A stretch of DNA of 64,000 nucleotides from JAUSIK01 sp964547875 (lineage in GTDB: Archaea; Nanobdellota; Nanobdellia; Pacearchaeales; GW2011-AR1), in the NCBI GenBank assembly GCA_964547875.1, contig CAZJPE010000001.1, positions 124,001-188,000 on the forward strand, in the 5' to 3' direction. The position numbers and the translations under genes were made by a program. Every line of letters starts with the position of its first letter. Positions within the stretch are counted from its first letter, which is position 1. Below, piece by piece: positions 57,588 to 64,000 of the stretch. The notes under the pieces are model-generated. The model had not been told where the DNA came from and searched no databases. It was given only the letters and a program-made list of their open reading frames with translations.

Positions 57588-57974
57588 ATGATAAATAAGA
57601 GCATATTGAGACTTTGCCATAAAGAAGGATTTAAAGAGGGAGAATTATGCGAAGCATATAAAATCTTTTTTGGCACTTTGGTTTCTGAGCCGCGATTGAA
57701 CATCATAAATTTATTAAGGAAGGGCAAAAAAAATGTCTCTGAAATTATGGAAGGACTTGGTATGGATCAGACTTCTGTTTCACATAATTTAGCAAGATTG
57801 AAGCTCTGCGGTTTTGTAAACTCGGAAATAGAGGGAAAGTATAGGTATTATAAGATTAACGAAGAGACGATTAAACCATTAATGGAAATAATTGAAAGTC
57901 ACATGTCTCAATATTGCATTCATATTTTAAGAGCAATGAGAAATCAGGCTGAAATGAAAGGAGGTGCAAAATGA
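57588..57974 (+). CDS. ArsR-family metal-responsive regulator
   Basis: 128 residues. ILRLCHKEGFKEGELCEAYKIFFGTLVSEPRLNIINLLRKGKKNVSEIMEGLGMDQTSVSHNLARLKLCGFVNSEIEGKYRYYKIN is a classic ArsR winged helix; the Cys in LCH, LCEAY, KLCGF and QYCIHIL could bind Cu(I) or another thiophilic metal. First gene of the operon with the 90-aa membrane protein, small Cys protein, CopZ and CopA, so it probably represses copper export until metal binds. Confidence 0.85.
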   Translation: MINKSILRLCHKEGFKEGELCEAYKIFFGTLVSEPRLNIINLLRKGKKNVSEIMEGLGMDQTSVSHNLARLKLCGFVNSEIEGKYRYYKINEETIKPLMEIIESHMSQYCIHILRAMRNQAEMKGGAK

Positions 57975-58243
57975 AAACTGAAAATTTAGTATTAATGATA
58001 GTCTTAATCATACTTGCACTATTTGTCTTCAGCAATTTATTTGGATATGGAACAAGAGGCTATAATTACGGGATGATGGGCATGATGAACAATTTCTTCG
58101 GGGGATTTGGCTTTATGTGGCTTTATGGCTCGCTATTCATGATTTTGATTTTTGTAGCATTAGTGCTCTTTGTAGTCTGGCTTGTCAGGCAATTGCAACA
58201 ACCACAACATTTGTCTCGTCAAGAGATTAGGAGAAGAAGATAA
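57971..58243 (+). CDS. Small membrane protein in the copper operon
   Basis: 90 residues. Two membrane segments (NLVLMIVLIILALFVFSNLFG and MWLYGSLFMILIFVALVLFVVWLV) frame a Gly/Met/aromatic stretch, YGMMGMMNNFFGGFGFMW; the end is Arg-rich. The Met run suggests Cu(I) contact. Start overlaps the ArsR stop by four bases. Family resembles the short membrane proteins seen before CopA in many genomes, but I cannot name it. Confidence 0.6.
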   Translation: MKTENLVLMIVLIILALFVFSNLFGYGTRGYNYGMMGMMNNFFGGFGFMWLYGSLFMILIFVALVLFVVWLVRQLQQPQHLSRQEIRRRR

Positions 58244-58357
58244 ATGGTAAAAGAAACTAATTATAGAGACGGGGAAATTGCTGAAAAATGCCAGAACTGG
58301 TGTGAAAAATATAAAAGCTATAATTTAAAATTTGTTAAACATGCTATAAAATTGTAA
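58244..58357 (+). CDS. Small cysteine protein, 37 aa, paralogue of the 48972 protein
   Basis: MVKETNYRDGEIAEKCQNWC, then EKYKSYNLKFVKHAIKL: the C-x-x-x-C helix and the KHAI end match the 48972 protein, while its N-terminal CGEC is missing. Starts right after the stop of the 90-aa membrane protein and ends eight bases before CopZ. Confidence 0.6.
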   Translation: MVKETNYRDGEIAEKCQNWCEKYKSYNLKFVKHAIKL

Positions 58358-58364
58358 GAAAAAA

Positions 58365-58583
58365 ATGAAGAAACTAAAACTAACTATATTGGGAATGCAC
58401 TGCGCTTCATGCGCTTCTAATATAGAAAGAAGCTTGAAAAAGGTTAATGGCGTGAGGGGCGCATCTGTAAGCTTAATGACAAAAAAAGGATTTGTTGAGG
58501 CAGAGGATTCTGTTTCAGATGACGAGTTAAAAAAAGCAGTTACAAGAACAGGATATAAACTAATTAGTATTGAAAAAGAATAA
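58365..58583 (+). CDS. CopZ-like copper chaperone (HMA domain)
   Basis: 72 residues. ILGMHCASCASNIERSLKKVNGV is the MxCxxC metal loop (Cys13-Cys16 region), followed by the ferredoxin-like beta-alpha-beta fold VSLMTKKGFVEAEDSVSDDELKKAVTRTGYKL. It would bring Cu(I) to the ATPase in the next gene, which lacks an HMA domain of its own. The stop is one base from the ATPase ATG. Confidence 0.9.
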   Translation: MKKLKLTILGMHCASCASNIERSLKKVNGVRGASVSLMTKKGFVEAEDSVSDDELKKAVTRTGYKLISIEKE

Positions 58584-58584
58584 A

Positions 58585-60540
58585 ATGGATCATGGACATC
58601 ATGAAACAAAGGTTGATGAGAATCTAGAAGATATTGAGATGAGGACATGGCTAAAAAGAATGATTTTTGGCTGGATATTCGCAATACCTGTCGCAATAAT
58701 AATGCTTTCTGAAAGAATATTTGGACTTATGATTATTCCAGAGCAATATTTTGTAATTGTTTTATTGCTCTTGGCATTTCCTGTTGTTTTTATTTTTGGC
58801 TGGGAAACTATCAGAGGAGGAATGCGCGGACTTTTCACATTTTATTTTAACATGGATTCGTTGATTGCTTTAGGGACAGTCATTGCCTATATTACAGGCA
58901 TATTAAGTTTTATAGGCATAGTTGATGACTATTCTGGCGTTGCTGCAATGATAATGGCGTTTTTCATCACAGGAAAATATGTTGAAAGCAAGGCGAGGGG
59001 AAGGGCATCTCAAGAAATAAGAAAATTGCTTGAATTAGGAGCAAAAAAAGCGAGAGTTTTGAGAAATAGGAAAGAAATGGAAATACTAATTTCTGATGTT
59101 AAAGTAGGAGACATTATGATTATAAAACCTGGCGAGAAAATCCCGACTGATGGAATTGTGATTAAAGGCGAGAGTGCTATTGACGAGAGCATGATAAGCG
59201 GAGAGAGCATGCCTGCAGAAAAAAGAGCAAAGAGCAATGTTATTGGAGCAACAATCAATCAGGATGGAATTTTATATGTAAAGGCAACGAAAATAGGGAA
59301 AGATACTTTTTTAGCTCATATTATAAAGTTAGTTGAAGAAGCCCAAGGCACAAAGGTTCCGATACAAAAATTAGCCGATAGAATAACTAGTATTTTTGTG
59401 CCTATGATTTTAATTATTGCGATTTTAACATTTATAGCATGGTGGTATTTTTCAGGGAATTTAAGCACGGCAATTGGAGTTGGAGTGGCTGTACTAGTTA
59501 TAGCATGCCCTTGTGCATTGGGGTTAGCAACGCCGACTGCTTTGATGGTTGGCTCTGGAATGGGAGCAAGAAGGGGAATATTGTTCAGAAAAGGCGAAGC
59601 AATCCAGACAATGAAAGAAGTGAAGATAGTTGTGTTTGACAAAACAGGGACAATTACTAAAGGAAAGCCAGAAGTTAGGGAAATATATTCAAAAATCAGA
59701 GAATCTAATTTACTGGAGATTGCTGCGTCTTTGGAAAAACTTAGCGAGCATCCAATTGCTAAGGCAATTGTTGAAAAAGCGAAACAGAGAAAATACAAGG
59801 ATGTCGAGAAATTTAATATATTAAGAGGAAGGGGTGTAGAAGGTTTTATAGGTAAAAATAAGATAATTATTGGGAATTCTACATTGATGAAAGAGAGGAA
59901 GATTTCATTAAATGGATTTGAAGAAATAATACAAAAATTTGAGAATTCTGGCTATACTACAATGATTGTATCTGAAAAAGAAAAACCAATAGGAGTTATA
60001 GGAGTGGCTGATTCTGTTAAAGACGATTCTGTTGAAGCGATAAACGCATTGAAAAATAGGGGCTATAAAACAATTATGATTACGGGAGACAATGAAAGAA
60101 CTGCAAAGGCGATTGCAAAAGAGGTTGGAATAGATGAAGTTATCGCAAATGTCCTGCCAGAGGATAAAGCAAAAAAATTAGAGGAATTGCAGAAGCAAGG
60201 AATGACTGCGTTTGTTGGGGACGGAATTAATGATGCCCCTGCATTGAAGCAGGCAAATGTGGGAATTGCAATGGGCAGCGGAACAGATATTGCTATTGAG
60301 TCAGGAGATATAGTTTTAGTTAAGGGCTCTTTAACAGGAGTTGTTCAGGCAATTAATTTATCAAAGGCTACTTTTAGGAAGATAAAGCAAAATTTGTTCT
60401 GGGCATTTGCTTATAACGTTATAGCTATTCCGTTGGCTGTTGCAGGATTATTGCATCCTGTAATTGCAGAGATTGCTATGGCTCTTTCTTCTGTGACAGT
60501 TGTAACTAATGCGAATTTGCTGAGGCGAGCGAGAATTTAA
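58585..60540 (+). CDS. copA: Copper-exporting P1B-type ATPase
   Basis: From the ATG at 58585 it is 651 residues; homologous start DHGHHETK is His-rich. The metal motif is CPCALGLATPT (Cys308, Cys310) in the sixth membrane segment, with AFAYNVIAIPLA and MALSSVTVVTNANLLR later, the CPC / YN / MxxSS set of Cu(I) exporters. SGESMPAE, the phosphorylated Asp352 in VFDKTGTITKG, and VGDGINDAPAL complete the ATPase. The N-terminal HMA domain is split off as the CopZ gene before it. A TTG at 58570 is open but overlaps CopZ. Confidence 0.95.
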   Translation: MDHGHHETKVDENLEDIEMRTWLKRMIFGWIFAIPVAIIMLSERIFGLMIIPEQYFVIVLLLLAFPVVFIFGWETIRGGMRGLFTFYFNMDSLIALGTVIAYITGILSFIGIVDDYSGVAAMIMAFFITGKYVESKARGRASQEIRKLLELGAKKARVLRNRKEMEILISDVKVGDIMIIKPGEKIPTDGIVIKGESAIDESMISGESMPAEKRAKSNVIGATINQDGILYVKATKIGKDTFLAHIIKLVEEAQGTKVPIQKLADRITSIFVPMILIIAILTFIAWWYFSGNLSTAIGVGVAVLVIACPCALGLATPTALMVGSGMGARRGILFRKGEAIQTMKEVKIVVFDKTGTITKGKPEVREIYSKIRESNLLEIAASLEKLSEHPIAKAIVEKAKQRKYKDVEKFNILRGRGVEGFIGKNKIIIGNSTLMKERKISLNGFEEIIQKFENSGYTTMIVSEKEKPIGVIGVADSVKDDSVEAINALKNRGYKTIMITGDNERTAKAIAKEVGIDEVIANVLPEDKAKKLEELQKQGMTAFVGDGINDAPALKQANVGIAMGSGTDIAIESGDIVLVKGSLTGVVQAINLSKATFRKIKQNLFWAFAYNVIAIPLAVAGLLHPVIAEIAMALSSVTVVTNANLLRRARI

Positions 60541-60541
60541 T

Positions 60542-61069
60542 CTATCCCGCAATACCCTTTAATGTATAGCCAACAAAAAAAGCAATCAGCGCCGCAATTC
60601 CGCCAATAATTAAAGTTTCTAAGGCGGATTTAAATTTGCTTTTCTCTGTGATTTTGCCTTTGACAGAACCGACTATAATAAAAGCTATTCCTGTTAGTAT
60701 TATGGAAAACATAAACTCATTATTGTTGAAAGCAGGAAAGAATAAAGCAAAGATAAAAGATATTAGAGGGATGAAGCCTATCAATACAAATGCTATGAAA
60801 GTTGCCAGCGCTGTTTTCTTTGGATCTTTTTGATTATGCTCGTGCTGATGCTTTAAATTCAGCTCTTTCTGCGATTTAGTTGAGAGATAATTTGAAATAG
60901 CCATTGAAAATCCGTCTGCGAACAAATTTGCAAATCCTAAAATTAATATTATTGAAGAGCTTAAGGACGCGCCTAACGAGCCTGCAACAATTGCAAATGT
61001 CGTGATTATTCCGTCAATTGCGCCATAAACAAATTCAGGAAGATATCTTCTTTCAAGACTCTTTTTCAT
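60542..61069 (-). CDS. VIT1/CCC1-family membrane transporter
   Basis: 175 residues with five membrane segments. FVYGAIDGIITTFAIVAGSLGASLSSSIILILGFANLFADGFSMAISNYLSTKSQ is the family core with the G-x-x-D-G and A-x-x-x-D metal motifs; FVLIGFIPLISFIF follows. Members carry Fe(II) or Mn(II). The short cytoplasmic metal helix of VIT1 is replaced by a small HQHEHN site between segments. It converges tail-to-tail on copA. Confidence 0.85.
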   Translation of the reverse strand: MKKSLERRYLPEFVYGAIDGIITTFAIVAGSLGASLSSSIILILGFANLFADGFSMAISNYLSTKSQKELNLKHQHEHNQKDPKKTALATFIAFVLIGFIPLISFIFALFFPAFNNNEFMFSIILTGIAFIIVGSVKGKITEKSKFKSALETLIIGGIAALIAFFVGYTLKGIAG

Positions 61070-61307
61070 TATTAAATAAATGAGCTTTTATTAATAAATC
61101 TATTCCAAATGTCAAATCTAATTTATATTTTAACTAAAGTACATTCAATCAATCTCAAATTGTATCTTCTCGTTATTTCTGTTATTAATGGATATATTAA
61201 TCTTTATGATTTTAGCTTTTCTTTGTATAAAAACAAAGGTATAAATAATTATAACGAGAGAGCAAAATATAGCTAAAGACAAACTGATAAATTACTTCAG
61301 TCTTTTG

Positions 61308-61835
61308 CTATATTCCTATGGAATTGTAGATATGGGATATGTAATCTCTGTCCAAAGGAGCATAATCTGATTCTGTTTGCTCAAATAACATAATATCTTC
61401 TTCCTTACAGCCCATATTGTTGAGAAGAGATGGAATCTCTCTTAATTCTACGATGTTCACTGATTCGCCTATCTCAATTGAGAATAGAGAATCCATAAAA
61501 ACATTATATCTTTTATTTAATTTTTTAGGATAATCCTTGTTAGATAGTTTTGTTAGTATGACTAAAGGTCTTGAAAGAGCTTTAAGCAGATTCTCTAATT
61601 TATCATTTGGCATAATATCTGTCGATATTGGATTTTCTGTTCCTATATTATCTATTTGCGATGGATGTACGTTAAATAATCTTAATAATCTAGAGAAATC
61701 CTCAAATGATTGAGAGCTTGCGAAACTGGCTTTGTCATATGTCTCCCATGCGTATCTTTGACCGCCCTCTAATAAAGGATTATAAAATCTTGTGTATCCT
61801 ACTTTTACTATTCCTTCTAAAGGCTTGTATTTCAT
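61308..61835 (-). CDS. Hypothetical protein, 175 aa
   Basis: Soluble protein with KYKPLEGIVKVGYTRFYNPLLEGGQRYAWETYDKASFASSQSFEDFSRLLRLF and a later VNIVELREIPSLLNNMGCKEEDIMLF stretch. No family recognised, no signal peptide or membrane segment. The 238-base gap after it on the + side (61070-61307) holds only a 9-base inverted repeat, TCTCGTTAT at 61168 and ATAACGAGA at 61251. Confidence 0.45.
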   Translation of the reverse strand: MKYKPLEGIVKVGYTRFYNPLLEGGQRYAWETYDKASFASSQSFEDFSRLLRLFNVHPSQIDNIGTENPISTDIMPNDKLENLLKALSRPLVILTKLSNKDYPKKLNKRYNVFMDSLFSIEIGESVNIVELREIPSLLNNMGCKEEDIMLFEQTESDYAPLDRDYISHIYNSIGI

Positions 61836-61879
61836 TTGTTATTCTTATTAAGAGGGTTTAAAAAACTTTGTGATTGTTT

Positions 61880-62095
61880 TTATTTTGTATTATATTTCTT
61901 ATTTTCGTCCTTGCCTAATTTTAAAATAACTATTGGATAGAATATTATGGGCTCACCTTGATTATTCACTTTTTGATAAGATGAGAGATATGCCTCCTCT
62001 TCTACATAATTATTATGCTTATTTTCTTTAATGCTAAACGCACAGCTATTGAGAATTAATGGCAAAGAAATCAATAATTTCTCTAAATTTTTCAT
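61880..62095 (-). CDS. Small lipoprotein-like protein
   Basis: 71 residues. MKNLEKLLISLPLILNSCAF looks like a signal with a lipobox-like Cys (LNSC), after which a short polar domain EEEAYLSSYQKVNNQGEPIIFYPIVILKLGKD follows. Archaeal lipoproteins are rare and this Cys could also be chance. Same strand as the 175-aa gene, 45 bases upstream of it. Confidence 0.4.
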   Translation of the reverse strand: MKNLEKLLISLPLILNSCAFSIKENKHNNYVEEEAYLSSYQKVNNQGEPIIFYPIVILKLGKDENKKYNTK

Positions 62096-62371
62096 AAATT
62101 TTATTGATATTTAGTAGTTAAATATCTTATGAGTTTTAAGCTGTGTAGAGCACACACATTTTACACAAGTTATTTTATAAAAATTTACATACAAATCCAA
62201 AGAATTATTAAAAGTTTGTAATTTTGTTAATTATATCGACAAATATCATAATTAATCGAATCTAGAATGAACGGGGAATATGCTAATTCATCAGTTGTAC
62301 AAAATGTCACTAACCCACACAATTATGTTTAAAAGCAATAGCTTTAAAAATACTAAGATTTATCACTTGAA

Positions 62372-64000
62372 GTGGACGATACGAAGCAGGATAAACACGA
62401 GAACAAACACGAAAAGAAGACTGATTTAACTGGATATGTGAGCGGGACAGGGGGAGGCGGAAAGCCTGGCGGACTTAATCAGTCTGTGCCTAACGACAAT
62501 ATTGAGAAACTTAAGAATAAGCTTGAAGCTTTAAAGAAGGCAATTTTAAAGAAATTTTCGTTTACTAAGGCTTTGGGACTGCTTCCTGCAAAGGCATTTC
62601 CAATGTTTGAAGAGGAAGAGGTGCCTCAAGAATTCCATGAAGAGATTAAGAAAAACAAGCCCTTGCATTTGATTATGGTTATTCCTGAAGAAGAATACAA
62701 GAATCTTGGGAAAATTAAACCAGAGGTTGTCAAGCTTGCAAAGGAGTCAGGGGAAAAATTATGGATTCATATAAAGACAGAGATTGATTTGTGGAATTAT
62801 GGATTAGATAGCAAATTTAATTTCATAGATGCTATTTCCGCAAGCATGCCTTTGCATGACAGCGGCTTCTTAGGAGCATTGAGAGTTGCTAATATTCACA
62901 AATCTTTAGTTCTTGGGAGATTTGACAGATACATCGCGAGCTATTGCATTGGGGGAAGCTTAGTCAGAGGCACTGCTGACCCTACAAGTGATATTGACGT
63001 GTTCATTGTCATTGACGACACTGACGTGAAAAGAATGTCCCGCATTGAATTGCTAGAGAGATTAAGAGGCATAATCTATGAATATATAAAAGAAGCTACT
63101 GCATTGGCTGGAGTTAAGAACAGATTAGAACCGCAGGTTTATTTATTGACTGATTTTTGGCAGGGCGTTAAAGACGCAAGCCCTGTTTATTTCACTTTTA
63201 TAAGAGACGGTGTTCCTTTATACGACAGAGGTACATTCCTGCCATGGAAAAGGTTACTTTTAATGGGAAGGATAAAACCAAGTCCAGAAGCTATTGATCA
63301 ATACATGAAAGAGGGCGAGAGGACAGAGGAATTTGTCAAAAGGCGTTTAATAGACACTATGATTGACATTTATTACGGGGTTGTTACTCCAACGCAAGCT
63401 TTGATGATGCTTGCAGGACATTCACCGCCTGTTCCGAAAACAATAGTTGCAGAAGTTAAGGATGTATTAGTTAACAAAGAAAAAGTTATGAATTCTGAAG
63501 AGTTAAAGACATTAGAGAAAGCAGTCAAATACTTCAAAGATTATGAGCATGGCAAACTAAAAGAGATATCAGGGAAGGAGATTGACGAATTGCAGAAAGA
63601 GGCTGATGCTTATAGGAAGAAATTAAAGGCTATAAGAGAAAAATTAGAAATGAAAATGCAAGAGCATATGGTTGAAAAGCTGCATTCTGAAATGGAGAAG
63701 CTTCTTAAGAATATATTCGGCAATAAAAGCCAGGATGCCCTGATTGATAATCTGGATAATGAATTAGTAAAAAAGGGTAAATTGCAGCCAAGAATGTTTG
63801 ATATTGCAAAAGAGATTCTAAAAATTAAAGTCAAAGTCAAAAACAAGAAATTAACGCAGACTGAATTGCAGAGAATTGGTAGGGATGCTAATGATTTGAT
63901 CAGTGCCTTAGTTGAATACTTGCAGAGAAAAGAGCTTGTTTCTGCGCAGAAGGGAGTTGTGCAGATTGCTTACAGCGGGAAGAAAGGAGAGCTTGTGCTA
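62372..64000 (+). CDS. Nucleotidyltransferase-domain protein (C-terminus outside the window)
   Basis: Open from a GTG at 62372 to the window end (543 residues). The first 45 are charged and Gly-rich (HENKHEKKTDLTGYVSGTGG). SYCIGGSLVRGTADPTSDIDVFIVID (near residue 190-215) is the nucleotidyltransferase motif GGS..R..(D)xSDxD, as in KNTase/MNT-like enzymes; the second half is helical and Lys/Glu-rich. It could transfer a nucleotide to a protein, RNA or small molecule. The GTG lies about 25 bases after a TTTAAAAATA element, so the start is plausible but not certain. Confidence 0.7.
   Translation, partial: MDDTKQDKHENKHEKKTDLTGYVSGTGGGGKPGGLNQSVPNDNIEKLKNKLEALKKAILKKFSFTKALGLLPAKAFPMFEEEEVPQEFHEEIKKNKPLHLIMVIPEEEYKNLGKIKPEVVKLAKESGEKLWIHIKTEIDLWNYGLDSKFNFIDAISASMPLHDSGFLGALRVANIHKSLVLGRFDRYIASYCIGGSLVRGTADPTSDIDVFIVIDDTDVKRMSRIELLERLRGIIYEYIKEATALAGVKNRLEPQVYLLTDFWQGVKDASPVYFTFIRDGVPLYDRGTFLPWKRLLLMGRIKPSPEAIDQYMKEGERTEEFVKRRLIDTMIDIYYGVVTPTQALMMLAGHSPPVPKTIVAEVKDVLVNKEKVMNSEELKTLEKAVKYFKDYEHGKLKEISGKEIDELQKEADAYRKKLKAIREKLEMKMQEHMVEKLHSEMEKLLKNIFGNKSQDALIDNLDNELVKKGKLQPRMFDIAKEILKIKVKVKNKKLTQTELQRIGRDANDLISALVEYLQRKELVSAQKGVVQIAYSGKKGELVL

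Noticed and set aside
58599..59798. Long hydrophobic frames on the minus strand inside copA
   Set aside because: They mirror the membrane helices of CopA and show no own motif.
61168..61259. Inverted repeat TCTCGTTAT / ATAACGAGA
   Set aside because: The spacer of 74 bases and lack of flanking duplications give no evidence for a mobile element.

Overview
The window reads as a stretch of a draft genome of an AT-rich archaeon, most likely of the DPANN group (Woesearchaeota/Pacearchaeota-like); this placement is inference. Supporting signs are a group II chaperonin (thermosome), an RtcB ligase with its archease partner, archaeal-type triosephosphate isomerase and class I (DhnA-type) fructose-bisphosphate aldolase, a tRNA-Tyr with C1:G72 and an intron after the anticodon, and many genes with a TATA element (TTTATAWA) about 25 bases before the start codon and no Shine-Dalgarno site, the pattern of leaderless transcripts. 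GAPDH is of the bacterial class I type (SCTTNC), as known in some DPANN lineages. A run of exactly 100 N marks a scaffold gap.

Layout. 1-10.1 kb: sugar activation and glycan genes (glycosyltransferase end, alpha/alpha-barrel glycosidase, ROK kinase, glycosyltransferase-barrel fusion, phosphohexomutase, cupin mannose-6-phosphate isomerase) mixed with PIN, AbrB/PIN and CopG/MazF-like modules. 10.1-13 kb: LOG protein, HExxH protein, a small zinc-finger pair, transglutaminase-like protein. 13-26.2 kb: a central-carbon island with tpiA, aldolase, rpiB, rpe, pgl, pgk, gap and transketolase, which join lower glycolysis to the pentose phosphate pathway; pgk, msrB and pgl lie in one four-base-overlap operon headed by a VapBC pair. 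26.3-28 kb: a convergent DNA methylase and nuclease, a probable restriction-modification pair. 28-30.3 kb: rtcB and archease. 30.3-35.2 kb: secreted or membrane proteins, a 55-base tandem repeat running into the gap, and tRNA-Gly. 35.2-41.9 kb: a membrane/lipid-type operon (FAD oxidase, GDPD, half-MFS), a hydrolase and the thermosome. 42-45.1 kb: odd small genes, tRNA-Tyr with an intron, a tRNA-like 5' fragment, a LAGLIDADG endonuclease and tRNA-Val.

46.9-61.1 kb is a redox and metal island: two related CxxC membrane proteins, a DsbA-like oxidase, two related small cysteine proteins, a zinc-finger membrane protein, a Met-rich membrane protein, a cupredoxin, an ArsR regulator, CopZ, a CPC-type copper ATPase and a VIT-type transporter. 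A block with a free-standing EDxHD-type endonuclease and a RelE-type module sits in its middle. The window ends inside a large nucleotidyltransferase-domain protein.

Spaces between genes are short; none exceeds 300 bases. The longest (about 62096-62371, 42668-42953, 61070-61307) hold promoters and weak inverted repeats and no further gene that can be supported. No CRISPR array, rRNA or clear insertion sequence was seen.
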